NCBI RefSeq assembly: GCF_900156725.1
Contig: NZ_FTOI01000008.1
Coordinates: 1 to 64,000, forward strand
Length of the DNA stretch: 64,000 bases
Direction: 5' to 3'
Source: Kaistella chaponensis
Lineage (GTDB): Bacteria > Bacteroidota > Bacteroidia > Flavobacteriales > Weeksellaceae
In this document: positions 43,250 to 51,727 of the stretch, one piece after another
Layout: every line of letters begins with the position of its first letter
How positions within the stretch are numbered: position 1 is the stretch's first letter
Program-made: the position numbers and the translations under genes
The notes under the pieces: generated by a model
Seen by the model: the letters and a program-made list of their open reading frames with translations, nothing else
The model's database searches: none
Told to the model about the DNA's origin: nothing

Positions 43250-43454
43250 AAATTTTAAACTTAGGTTTAATTCTAATTAATTGGTGCAAAATTATTCAAA
43301 AATAGTGGAACATTTATTAATAAATTGTTAAATTTTAAAGTTTTGTTAAAAATTAATTAAATAATTGATTACGAGTATTTTATGTTTTGTTTTATGTGCC
43401 GAATATTATTATCGTAATTGTGTTATATATAATGTTTTTCTTATTTAAGTGTAT

Positions 43455-44324
43455 TTACTGTAAATTCTTAACCGCCTTTAAACTGAGGTCAATGTTGCCT
43501 GCAGAATGGGTTAAAGCTCCTGCCGAAATAAAATCTACTCCCGTATTGGCGATTTCTTGTAAGCGATCTCTCGTCACTCCTCCTGAAGCTTCACTTTCGC
43601 ATTTTCCATTGATGAGTTGTACTGCCTTTTTCATATTCAGCGTATCCATATTGTCTAACATAATTCGATCCGCTCCCGATTTTAATGCTTCTTCAACTTC
43701 TGCTAGATTGCGAGTTTCCACTTCAATCTTTAGTTTCTTTTTGGCTTTTTTTACGTATTCTTTAGCCATTTTTACGGCATTGGTAATGCTTCCATTATAA
43801 TCGATATGGTTGTCTTTCAACATGATCATATCGTACAAACCGTATCGGTGATTGGTTCCGCCACCAATTACAACTGCCCATTTTTCGCAAATTCTAAAAT
43901 TGGGCGTCGTTTTTCTAGTGTCTAAAAGTTTCGTTTTCGTACCCAATAATCTTGAGTCCCAATCATGAGTCAACGTTGCGATTCCGCTCATTCTTTGCAT
44001 ACAATTTAAAACCAGTCTTTCGGTAGAAAGGATTGAACGAGCGCTTCCTGTTACATAAAAAGCAATGTCGCCTACTTTTGCAGAATCACCGTCTTTTAGC
44101 AAACGTTCTACAACCAGATTTTTATCGAATTGTTTGAAAATAATTTCTGCCAATTCCACACCGGCCAAAATGCAATCTTCTTTCACCAAAAGCTTGGCTT
44201 TTTGTTGCAAATCTTTCGGAATGGTAGAAAGCGTGGAATGGTCGCCATCTTGAATATCTTCTTCCAAAGCATTTTTAATAAATGTTTTGAGAGCTTTTTC
44301 GGTTACATATAGTGGTTTTTTCAT
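43455..44324 (-). CDS. nadC: Nicotinate-nucleotide diphosphorylase (carboxylating)
   Basis: This 289-aa enzyme makes nicotinate mononucleotide from quinolinate and PRPP. Family motifs are EDIQDGDHSTLSTIP at the N-terminus, LNCMQRMSGIATLT, LDTRKTTPNFR, the GGGTNHRYGLYDMIMLKDNH block and LKIEVETRNLAEVEEAL. Residues binding the phosphates are in place. It lies 52 bases after the broken DUF1016 gene and shares a strand with sseA and nadB, so it may be the end of one nad transcript. Confidence 0.95.
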   Translation of the reverse strand: MKKPLYVTEKALKTFIKNALEEDIQDGDHSTLSTIPKDLQQKAKLLVKEDCILAGVELAEIIFKQFDKNLVVERLLKDGDSAKVGDIAFYVTGSARSILSTERLVLNCMQRMSGIATLTHDWDSRLLGTKTKLLDTRKTTPNFRICEKWAVVIGGGTNHRYGLYDMIMLKDNHIDYNGSITNAVKMAKEYVKKAKKKLKIEVETRNLAEVEEALKSGADRIMLDNMDTLNMKKAVQLINGKCESEASGGVTRDRLQEIANTGVDFISAGALTHSAGNIDLSLKAVKNLQ

Positions 44325-44345
44325 AAATTTTTAATTTTTAAATGA

Positions 44346-44369
44346 GATACCGATAATTATATCGGTATC
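44346..44369. terminator. Perfect hairpin between the DUF1016 fragment and nadC
   Basis: GATACCGATA and TATCGGTATC form a 10-bp stem with a 4-base loop. There is no strong T run after it, so it may be a weak terminator or an RNA-processing site. Confidence 0.5.
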
Positions 44370-44376
44370 AATTTTA

Positions 44377-45048
44377 TTAGTTTCTATTTTTAAGTTCATT
44401 TTCTATATCTTCGATGCTTGGTAAAGAAGATTTAAAATTTTCGGGCAAAATTTTTCTTAATTCGTAGGAAGAAATTCCCAGAGGTTTGTGCAAATCTGTC
44501 AAAGAATATTCTGCAATAATGTCGTCTTTGGTTTTACAAGTAATTAATCCAACGGTTGCGTTGTCGTTTTCATCACGAAATTGTTTATCAACTGCGGTAA
44601 CATAGAAATTTAGTTTCCCTGGATGTTCTGGCTCAAAATTCCCGGATTTCAGTTCTATAACCACATATCTTTTCAGTTTAATATGATAAAAAAGCAAATC
44701 GATAAAAAAACTTTGACTGCCCACTTTCAATTCTACCTGCTTTCCAACGAATGCGAAACCGCTTCCCAACTCGATTAAAAAATTTTGAATATTATCGATC
44801 AAAGCATTTTCTAATTCTTTCTCTTTGAAATTTGCTGTTATTTGTAAAAAATCAAAATTATAAGGATCTTTCAAAGTTTCTTTTATTAAATCGCTTTGAT
44901 AATCGGGCAAAGTTTTAGAAAAATTGGTAATCGCTTTTCCCTGAGATTGATATAAATTCCCCGAAATCATATTTAGCAAAACCGAACGGCTCCAACCGTT
45001 TTCAATGGTTTTATTGACGTAAAAAAATGCTTCTTCAATGTTTTTCAT
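44377..45048 (-). pseudogene. DUF1016 (YhcG-like) PD-(D/E)xK nuclease, C-terminal part after a frameshift
   Basis: This 223-aa reading begins MKNIEEAFFYVNKTIENGWS, which is internal sequence in intact DUF1016 proteins. It carries the nuclease core FIDLLFYHIKLKRYVVIELKSG with the Asp, Glu-x-Lys residues. It overlaps the stop of the upstream half by four bases (ATGA at 45048-45045). The natural reading is a one-base loss in an A run that split a gene of about 377 codons. The overlap could still allow coupled translation of two pieces, so residual function is possible. Confidence 0.75.
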
Positions 45049-45509
45049 TTTGTAAAAATTTCAACGTGATGAAACCAAGGAATTAAAAAAAGTTTTTGAG
45101 GGAAATCGGCAACAGCTTGGTGACGAATTGAGTTTTCATCAATTTTCAATTCTCCACCAACTTGGTGGAAATTTGAATGATCTTGTATCTTTTTGAATTC
45201 GTTAGCAAGTTGCTGACGTATTGTAAGTTCTTGATTATAAAACAAGTAGAATCTTTTGATGAATTTCAAATTACTTTCAGAAAACCCTTTCATATTAGGA
45301 AATTCAATCATCAAATCTTTGCTCAACTGCTTGAAAAATCCCAAACCATAAGTGTTTTCAATATTTCTTTCGGCAATTTCCTTTCCCATTTCCCAATACA
45401 ATTCCAGCAAAGCAGAGTTTACTTTGATGGCGGCTTTTATTTGGCTTTGCTGGATTTTTTGTTTTAATTCAAAAATCCAATTTTTGTAATCTGGGTCTGT
45501 GAATTTCAT
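45045..45509 (-). pseudogene. DUF1016 (YhcG-like) nuclease, N-terminal part before a frameshift
   Basis: This 154-aa reading holds the DUF1016 N-terminal winged-helix region: WEMGKEIAERN, FKQLSKDLMIEFPNMKGFSESNLKFIKRFY. It ends IPWFHHVEIFTK just where intact proteins continue into KxxEAFFYVxKT, now encoded in the next frame. Adding one A to the AAAA at the junction would rejoin the frames. It follows sseA by 18 bases. DUF1016 nucleases often ride with restriction and defence loci, but none are seen here. Confidence 0.75.
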
Positions 45510-45527
45510 TTGCGCCTTTTATTTAAA

Positions 45528-46370
45528 TTAAAAATTCCTCGCAATCGGTTCATCATTTCGGCTCCATTCACTCCAAGAACCGACGTACAAATTTGGAATT
45601 TTAAAACCGGCATACTCTAAAGCCAACAAAGTATGACAAGCTGTAACACCTGATCCACAATGAATTGCTATGTTTTCGGAAGGAATATTTTTTAAAAATT
45701 CAGCATATTTTTCGTGCAGGATTTCTGGGCTTTTAAAGGTTCCGTCTTCATTCAAATTTTCTTTGAAGGGAATATTTATAGCTCCCGGAATATGTCCCGC
45801 AATTTCATCAATGGGTTCAGATTTCCCGTCGTAACGGTCTTTTTCCCGAACATCAATGACCAAATATTCCGAATTTTCCGAATTTTTTTCAATGAAATCT
45901 ATTTCAACTTTCGGAAGTTTCCAAGCTTTTAAAGAAAGTTTTTCTACGTTTTTAGCTTTGACAGGGTCAGAATTAATGGGAAATCCTTTTTCTTTTGCCA
46001 TTTGAAAACCGCCATTCAAAACCTGAACTTTTTCAATTCCGGCAGATCTCAACATCCACCAAAATCTTGCAGCAGCGTTGGATGCGTTTTTATCATCATA
46101 AACAATGACGTGAGAATTTTCCTCGATTCCTAATCGTTGCAAAAGTTCTGCAAATTTTTGCAAACTCGGTAAAGGATGTCTTCCACCGTTTTTTGCATTT
46201 TCTGGAATTTCGGCTAAATCTTTATTTAAATCTACATATAATGCACCTTCTAAATGTTTTGAAAGATAATTTTCGTAGGCAGAATCGCCACTTCCAGCAT
46301 CAATAATCACCAAGTTTTCTTGGTTTAAACGATGAATTTCTTCTGAATTAATAATTGGAGCTATTTTCAT
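45528..46370 (-). CDS. sseA: 3-mercaptopyruvate sulfurtransferase-type rhodanese
   Basis: This 280-aa protein has two rhodanese domains. The second carries the active loop HCGSGVTACHTLLAL, whose CGSGVT form is typical of mercaptopyruvate rather than thiosulfate sulfurtransferases. The first domain has VIVYDDKNASNAAARFWWML. It moves sulfane sulfur to acceptors such as thioredoxin or cyanide. Its ATG overlaps the nadB stop by four bases, so the two are translationally coupled. A link to Fe-S or NAD biosynthesis is possible but not shown. Confidence 0.88.
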   Translation of the reverse strand: MKIAPIINSEEIHRLNQENLVIIDAGSGDSAYENYLSKHLEGALYVDLNKDLAEIPENAKNGGRHPLPSLQKFAELLQRLGIEENSHVIVYDDKNASNAAARFWWMLRSAGIEKVQVLNGGFQMAKEKGFPINSDPVKAKNVEKLSLKAWKLPKVEIDFIEKNSENSEYLVIDVREKDRYDGKSEPIDEIAGHIPGAINIPFKENLNEDGTFKSPEILHEKYAEFLKNIPSENIAIHCGSGVTACHTLLALEYAGFKIPNLYVGSWSEWSRNDEPIARNF

Positions 46371-47941
46371 TTCACCAAATCTTTATTAAAAAAAGCACCT
46401 TTATTTTCCTTCATTAATAAGGAATGTTTGATGATCAAATAAGAAATATTCGTCAGATTTCTGAGTTCTGAAAGTTTTGGCGACAGAATAGAGTAGCTGT
46501 ACAATTCATTCACCGCTTCGAAAATTTCCTGCTGTTTTTTCTTTGCCAATGCCAATCGATCGTTGCTTCTTACAATACTTACCAAATCGCTCATCATTTC
46601 CTGCAATTGTCTTCTGAGATAAGAAACCATCACCATTTCGTCCATCATTTTCATGCCTTCTTCGTTCCATTCTGGGACTGCTTTTAAGTCATCAAAATTG
46701 AAATCATTAACTTTTAAAAGTTCAACCGTTTTCAAAGCAGCATTATGTCCGAAAACCATTCCTTCTAATAAAGAATTGGAAGCCAGTCGATTAGCGCCAT
46801 GTAAACCGGAATTGGTACATTCGCCGACTGCAAATAAATTTTTAATGGAACTTTGACCATTCATATCGGTTTCAATTCCGCCCATTAAATAATGACAAGC
46901 GGGAACTACGGGAATCAATTGTTTGAAAGGATCAATTCCTTCATCGATGCATTTTTGATAAATATTCGGAAAATGTTCCACAAATTTCGCATGATCCATC
47001 TCGCGACAATCTAATCCTACATAATCATCCCCAGAAATTTTCAACTCGCTATCAATCGCTCTTGCAACGATATCACGGGAAGCTAATTCTTCGCGTTCAT
47101 CATATTTGTGCATGAATTTTTCGCCGTTTTTGGTTCGCAATTTTGCACCATCGCCTCGAACTGCTTCAGAAATCAAAAACAACATTCCATCTATTTTAGA
47201 ATACAAAGCAGTTGGATGAAACTGGTAATATTGCATGTTTGAAATTTTTCCTCTCGCTCTGTGAACAAAAGCAATTCCATCGCCGGTTGCAATAATCGGA
47301 TTCGTCGTATTTTTATAAACATGTCCAGCTCCACCAGTTGCGACCAAGGTTATTTTGGCTGTAATTTTTTTAATGGTTTTGCTTTTTTCATCTAAAATAT
47401 AAGCGCCGTAACAATCGATCTTCTCCAAATCGAAAATTTTTCCTGGAACATGATGCTGCGTAATCAAATCGATGACATAATGATGCGCCATGATTTCGAT
47501 ATTCGGAGATTTGTTGATGGTTGCTAATAAAGCACGTTCAATTTCTTTTCCAGTGATGTCTTTGTGATGCACGATTCGGTTTTCGGTGTGACCACCTTCT
47601 CTTCCGAGCATGAGATGACCGTCTTTTTGATCAAAATTGGTTCCCCATTCTACGAGTTCTTTGAATCTTTCGGGACCTTCTTCGATGACCATTTTCACGA
47701 CTTCCAGATTATTTTCGCCGTCTCCAGCTCTCATCGTATCGTCAATGTGTTTTTGGAAACCATCTTTGTCGAAATCTGTTACAACAGCCAATCCACCTTG
47801 AGCGTATTTGGTATTGCTTTCATCTTCATCGGCTTTGGTGACGATGATGATTTTCGCTTCGGGCATTTTTTCTGAAATTTTTATCGCATAAGAAAGTCCG
47901 GAGATTCCTGATCCGATGACGAGTACGTCTGCTTTTATCAT
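46367..47941 (-). CDS. nadB: L-aspartate oxidase
   Basis: This 524-aa flavoprotein oxidises aspartate to iminoaspartate, the first step of NAD synthesis. The FAD Rossmann motif is VLVIGSGISGLSYAIKISE. Other family blocks are YAQGGLAVVTDFDKD, GREGGHTENRIVHHKDITG, TGGAGHVYKNTTNP and the HGANRLASNSLLEGMVFG signature. It belongs to the succinate dehydrogenase flavoprotein superfamily, but the HGANRLASNSLLE and GGHTENRI blocks point to NadB. A TAATTTTG box (47960-47953) lies 11 bases before the ATG. nadA is not in the window. Confidence 0.95.
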   Translation of the reverse strand: MIKADVLVIGSGISGLSYAIKISEKMPEAKIIIVTKADEDESNTKYAQGGLAVVTDFDKDGFQKHIDDTMRAGDGENNLEVVKMVIEEGPERFKELVEWGTNFDQKDGHLMLGREGGHTENRIVHHKDITGKEIERALLATINKSPNIEIMAHHYVIDLITQHHVPGKIFDLEKIDCYGAYILDEKSKTIKKITAKITLVATGGAGHVYKNTTNPIIATGDGIAFVHRARGKISNMQYYQFHPTALYSKIDGMLFLISEAVRGDGAKLRTKNGEKFMHKYDEREELASRDIVARAIDSELKISGDDYVGLDCREMDHAKFVEHFPNIYQKCIDEGIDPFKQLIPVVPACHYLMGGIETDMNGQSSIKNLFAVGECTNSGLHGANRLASNSLLEGMVFGHNAALKTVELLKVNDFNFDDLKAVPEWNEEGMKMMDEMVMVSYLRRQLQEMMSDLVSIVRSNDRLALAKKKQQEIFEAVNELYSYSILSPKLSELRNLTNISYLIIKHSLLMKENKGAFFNKDLVK

Positions 47942-47972
47942 ACTTTTGAATTCAAAATTAGGTGTTTTTTAT

Positions 47973-48266
47973 TTAAATTTTTGGGTAATTATCAGGATTT
48001 AGCTGAGCAAAACGAACACCGTAAATAATAGCAGTTTTCGTAGTTTCATAAAGAACATAATGCAAAAGAATCGGGAATTTTTTCACTTGGCGAATCCTCA
48101 TTTCGTCATACCGTATTTGGAAAAAAGGGATTTCTTCTAATTGTAACAAACACTCATCGAAACATTTCATAAATTTATTTCCGAGTTCAAAAGAAATATT
48201 TGCATAAAAATCCATCGCAAGATCCAAATCACTCAATGCTTCTTCCGAAAGTATTACCTCAAACAT
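47973..48266 (-). CDS. RelE/ParE-family toxin
   Basis: This 97-aa basic-to-neutral protein has the family layout: VILSEEALSDLDLAMDFYANIS, a helix pair, then FQIRYDEMRIRQVKKFPILLHYVLYETTKTAIIYGVRF. Members cut ribosome-bound mRNA (RelE) or poison gyrase (ParE). Here the sequence fits the ParE-like branch slightly better, but active residues cannot settle it. Its start codon overlaps the antitoxin stop by one base, typical of a coupled toxin-antitoxin pair. Confidence 0.8.
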   Translation of the reverse strand: MFEVILSEEALSDLDLAMDFYANISFELGNKFMKCFDECLLQLEEIPFFQIRYDEMRIRQVKKFPILLHYVLYETTKTAIIYGVRFAQLNPDNYPKI

Positions 48267-48490
48267 TACAAATATTTCTCACGAATTTCTCGCCATGATT
48301 GGAAATTTTCAGGTTTTGAATTTTTCACTCTTTCACGCATCAAATCTTTTTCCTCCTCTGATATTTCGAAATCGATATTTTCTACTTTCGGAAATATAAT
48401 CACTTCCGCATATTCTGCGTCGAAATTTTCAGGAAGCTGAATATCTAATTTGTGGTTTTTTACTTCTACTATTTGTCTGATTGCATTCAT
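48266..48490 (-). CDS. Antitoxin of the RelE/ParE pair
   Basis: This 74-aa acidic protein has a short beta-rich N-terminal part (IRQIVEVKNHKLDIQLPENF), then an acidic helix (ISEEEKDLMRERVKNSKPENF) and WREIREKYL. It is the right size and charge for the antitoxin, which neutralises the toxin and usually represses the pair. The family is a common one in Bacteroidota without a firm name known to me. It starts 23 bases after the nitroreductase stop on the same strand. Confidence 0.75.
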   Translation of the reverse strand: MNAIRQIVEVKNHKLDIQLPENFDAEYAEVIIFPKVENIDFEISEEEKDLMRERVKNSKPENFQSWREIREKYL

Positions 48491-48513
48491 TTTACCTCAT
48501 TTAAAAATTAAAA

Positions 48514-49143
48514 TTACATAAATTTAAACAATTTATCTTCCGGTTTTCGCACTTTTTTCATGGTTTGGAAAACATCGTCTTCTGCTCGAAAACCGAGTGC
48601 TAAAGTTACCGCCACTTTTTCTTGCTCAGGATCGAGTCCCAAAATTTCATCAATGGTTTCTTGTTTAAATCCTTCCATCGGACACGTATCCACATTTTCT
48701 AATGCTGCGGCAAACATGAGGTTTCCTAAGACGATATAGCTTTGTTTATCTGCCCAAATCAGTACTTCTTCTGCCTGCAAATGCTGAATGTGCTTACTGA
48801 TGCTTTCCCGAAAAGGATTCAAAGTTTCCAGTGCAACTTCCCTGGTTTCTGAAATGTGAGTAAAATACTTGCCGATATAGTCATTGTTAATGTTGCTTTT
48901 TGAGACAATAACAATCAAATGCGAACACGTTGAAATCTGTACTGGATTATAAAAGGCAGGAATAAGTTGGTGTTTCATTTCCGGACTTTCCACAATGATA
49001 ATCCGATAGGGTTGTAATCCTAATGAACTCGCTGAAAGTCTGGCTGCTTCCAGAATATTGTCTAGCGATTCAGGCGAAACTATTTTTTCGGCATCAAATT
49101 TTTTCACCGAATATCTTTTGTTCAGTGCTTCAAGGTAATTCAT
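48514..49143 (-). CDS. NAD(P)H-dependent nitroreductase family oxidoreductase
   Basis: This 209-aa FMN enzyme matches the NfsB-like group. The FMN-phosphate region is NKRYSVKKFDAEKI, followed by LSASSLGLQPYRIIIV. The dimer and FMN ring parts are SYIVLGNLMFAAALENVDTCPMEGF, and GFRAEDD closes the fold. It reduces nitroaromatics or quinones with NAD(P)H; the physiological substrate is unknown. A TATCTTTG box ends four bases before the ATG. Confidence 0.88.
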   Translation of the reverse strand: MNYLEALNKRYSVKKFDAEKIVSPESLDNILEAARLSASSLGLQPYRIIIVESPEMKHQLIPAFYNPVQISTCSHLIVIVSKSNINNDYIGKYFTHISETREVALETLNPFRESISKHIQHLQAEEVLIWADKQSYIVLGNLMFAAALENVDTCPMEGFKQETIDEILGLDPEQEKVAVTLALGFRAEDDVFQTMKKVRKPEDKLFKFM

Positions 49144-49147
49144 GTAA

Positions 49148-49155
49148 CAAAGATA
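49148..49155 (-). promoter_or_regulatory. TATCTTTG box four bases before the nitroreductase ATG
   Basis: The spacing matches that before dnaB, the MFS gene, the SMR gene, the GH3 gene and the SUI1-like gene, so a leaderless message is likely. Confidence 0.5.
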
Positions 49156-49387
49156 ATTAAATGAGTCGGAAGTATGGTTGAAGATTTTTGGAATAAAAGC
49201 CGCGCTTTTTCAAAAAAAATAAAGAAAAATTGATGCGCGCTCTCTTATGAACAGATCAAAATTACCAAAATGCAATTCATCAAATCGTAATGATGAATGC
49301 AATCGAAGATGAAATTTTTTGAAGGAAGATGTACATTTTTAAAATGGAATTTTAAAATATTTAGCCTATTTCAATCAAAATAATACG

Positions 49388-49876
49388 CTATTTATCGAAA
49401 AGTCCGCCGTCTTTTTGGTTTTCAAAAAACGCATCAATAAGTAAAGGTTCTGTTTGTGCAGCTTTTACTGCAAGTTGATCACAGATTTCATTTTCCAGAT
49501 GTCCAGCGTGACCTTTTACCCAGTGAAAAGTGGTTTTGTGTTCTTTGAGCAAAGGAATCATCCGCTTCCATAAATCTGGATTTTTTTTATTTTTAAAACC
49601 GATTTTCATCCAAGATTGGAGCCATTTTTTTTGAATGGCATCTACCACATATTTGCTGTCGGTATAAATATGAATGTCGTTTTCCGTGGATTTTAATTTT
49701 TCCAAAGCCGTAATGACCGCCAACAATTCCATGCGATTATTGGTGGTGAGTCGAAAACCTTGGGAATATCTTTTTTCGTAATTTTTTTCGGGAACTTTCA
49801 TGACGATTCCGTAACCGCCTTTTCCGGGATTTCCGCTGCAAGCACCGTCGGTGTAAATTTCTATTTTAAGGCTCAT
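49388..49876 (-). CDS. rnhA: Ribonuclease HI
   Basis: This 162-aa enzyme cleaves RNA in RNA-DNA hybrids. The four catalytic acids lie in EIYTDGACSGNPG, NNRMELLAVI, IHIYTDSKYVV and ENEICDQLA, and the basic handle WLQSWMKIGFKNKKNPDLW for hybrid binding is present. Its ATG comes two bases after the dnaB stop, so it is expressed with the replicative helicase. This pairing makes sense for primer removal at forks. Confidence 0.95.
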   Translation of the reverse strand: MSLKIEIYTDGACSGNPGKGGYGIVMKVPEKNYEKRYSQGFRLTTNNRMELLAVITALEKLKSTENDIHIYTDSKYVVDAIQKKWLQSWMKIGFKNKKNPDLWKRMIPLLKEHKTTFHWVKGHAGHLENEICDQLAVKAAQTEPLLIDAFFENQKDGGLFDK

Positions 49877-49878
49877 TT

Positions 49879-51477
49879 CTAAAACTGAAAATCGTCATCA
49901 TCATCTTCATCATTCATCGAAGAGCCGGAAAGGTTTTGCTTACTCGGTAAATCGAAAGCTGCACCTGGATCAATCGTTGTTTTTATTTTTTCGAAACCAC
50001 TCGGAGCGTCGAGTTGCCCAAAATTAGAAGGTTGATAACCGCCGGTTCCGTATTGGTTTCCAAATAAATCGAGATCGGCGAATTTTGCAATATTTTTGAA
50101 GAAAGACATTCTTACATCTGCAGTTGCACCATTTCTGTGTTTCGCGATAATGAGTTCTGCCTGGTTTTCTGTGGAACTTTCGCCACCGTCTTCGTCATTA
50201 TCCCAAGTTGCAATCTTATAATATTCGGGGCGGAAAATAAAGGAAACAATATCTGCATCCTGCTCAATCGCTCCAGATTCCCGAAGGTCAGAGAGCATTG
50301 GTCTTTTTCCGGGGCGTGTTTCTACACTTCTTGAAAGTTGGGAAAGTGCAATTACCGGAACATTGAGTTCTTTTGCAATCGCCTTTAAAGAGCGGGAGAT
50401 TGTTGCAATTTCCTGTTCCCGATTTCCAGCGCCGCCTTTTCCGGAGTTTGCGGTCATTAGTTGCAGGTAATCGACCATGATGATTTTCACACCGTGCTGC
50501 ATTACGAGTCTTCGGCATTTTGCGCGGAAGTCGAATACCGAAAGTGACGGAGTTTCATCAATATATAAAGGAGCGTTTTCTAGGGCAGAAACATTAGAGA
50601 ATAATCGTTGCCATTCTTCATCGTTCATTTGTCCTTTCCGTAATTTTTCTGAAGAAATTCCCGTTTCGGAAGCAATCATTCTTGTAATTAATTGAACAGA
50701 AGCCATTTCCAGAGAAAATAGTGCTAATGGAACTTGGTGTTCTACTGCAATATTTCGCGCCATAGAAAGAAGAAAAGCCGTTTTTCCCATCGCGGGACGA
50801 GCGGCGATAATAATTAAATCCGAATTTTGCCAACCACCGGTTTCTTTGTCAATGTCTTTGAATCCTGAAGGAATTCCAGAAATTCCTTCTTTGTCTTTTA
50901 AAGCTTTGATGGTTTCTATGGCTTGTTTGACCAAAGTATTTGCGGTGTCGAAACCTTTTTTGATGGTTCCGTTGGTGATTTCAAAGAAGGATTGTTCGGC
51001 TTTATCTAAAAGTTCAAAAACATCGGTGGATTCCTTGTAAGAACTGTCGATGACATTTGCAGAAACATTAATTAAACTTCTTAAAATAAATTTTTCTAAG
51101 ATAACCCGCACATGATATTCAATGTGTGCACTGGAAGAAACTCCCATCGTTAAATCAATGATATAATGATCACCACCTGCAAAACTGAGTTTTTCTGTTT
51201 TTTTCAGTTGTTGGATTACGGTCATTAAATCTACAGGATGGTTTCCTTCGTAAAGTTTTAGAATAGCACGAAAAATTTCCTGATGACGAGGATCGTAAAA
51301 AACTTCAGCGGTGAGAAGGTCGATTGAATAATCGAGTCCTTTTTTATCGATCAAAAAAGTTCCGATCACCAGTTTTTCGAATTCTATTGCATTTGGTGGC
51401 ATTTTACCGTCGGAAATAGAAAGTTCCTTGGCGAAATTACCGTGTATTAGTGAAGATAAAGTGTCCTTTTGTGTCAT
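49879..51477 (-). CDS. dnaB: Replicative DNA helicase DnaB
   Basis: This 532-aa hexameric helicase unwinds DNA at the fork. It has the N-terminal helical domain (PPNAIEFEKLVIGTFLID), a linker, and a RecA-type ATPase with Walker A AARPAMGKTAFLLSM, Walker B IIMVDYLQLM and the LSQLSRSVETRPGKRP loop. The C-terminus is unusual: after a low-complexity tail it ends MNDEDDDDDFQF, similar to the acidic tip of SSB. A TATCTTTG box ends four bases before the ATG. RNase HI follows in the same operon. Confidence 0.96.
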   Translation of the reverse strand: MTQKDTLSSLIHGNFAKELSISDGKMPPNAIEFEKLVIGTFLIDKKGLDYSIDLLTAEVFYDPRHQEIFRAILKLYEGNHPVDLMTVIQQLKKTEKLSFAGGDHYIIDLTMGVSSSAHIEYHVRVILEKFILRSLINVSANVIDSSYKESTDVFELLDKAEQSFFEITNGTIKKGFDTANTLVKQAIETIKALKDKEGISGIPSGFKDIDKETGGWQNSDLIIIAARPAMGKTAFLLSMARNIAVEHQVPLALFSLEMASVQLITRMIASETGISSEKLRKGQMNDEEWQRLFSNVSALENAPLYIDETPSLSVFDFRAKCRRLVMQHGVKIIMVDYLQLMTANSGKGGAGNREQEIATISRSLKAIAKELNVPVIALSQLSRSVETRPGKRPMLSDLRESGAIEQDADIVSFIFRPEYYKIATWDNDEDGGESSTENQAELIIAKHRNGATADVRMSFFKNIAKFADLDLFGNQYGTGGYQPSNFGQLDAPSGFEKIKTTIDPGAAFDLPSKQNLSGSSMNDEDDDDDFQF

Positions 51478-51481
51478 GAGA

Positions 51482-51489
51482 CAAAGATA
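51482..51489 (-). promoter_or_regulatory. TATCTTTG box four bases before the dnaB ATG
   Basis: Minus-strand box 51489-51482; the 4-base gap to ATG predicts a leaderless dnaB-rnhA message. Confidence 0.5.
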
Positions 51490-51609
51490 GTTTTTTAAAG
51501 TTTTTAAAGCGATTTATTAATCAACATTTCACTGAATTATTGAGGTAAAATATTGATTAATAAATTGTTAAAATGTTGATAAGTTGGTAAAACACGTGGT
51601 TGTTCTTTT

Positions 51610-51694
51610 AGCCCGGATCGCAGTGGAAATCCTTTTTTTTTGGGAGTGGTGAAGCGAGGGCGAAAAAAGATTGCAACGTAGAGCCGGACTGGTT
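51610..51694. repeat. Dispersed intergenic repeat of the AGCCCGGAT/GGAAATCC type
   Basis: The block starts AGCCCGGATCGCAGTGGAAA, has a long T run, and closes with AAAAAAGATTGCAACGTAGA before GCCGGACT. AATC plus the T run can pair with the A run plus GATT. I recall similar blocks in many Flavobacteriia intergenic regions. It is richer in G+C than the surrounding spacer. Confidence 0.5.
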
Positions 51695-51727
51695 TTCGTA
51701 AAAGATCAACTCTTGTTGCTCCTAAAA

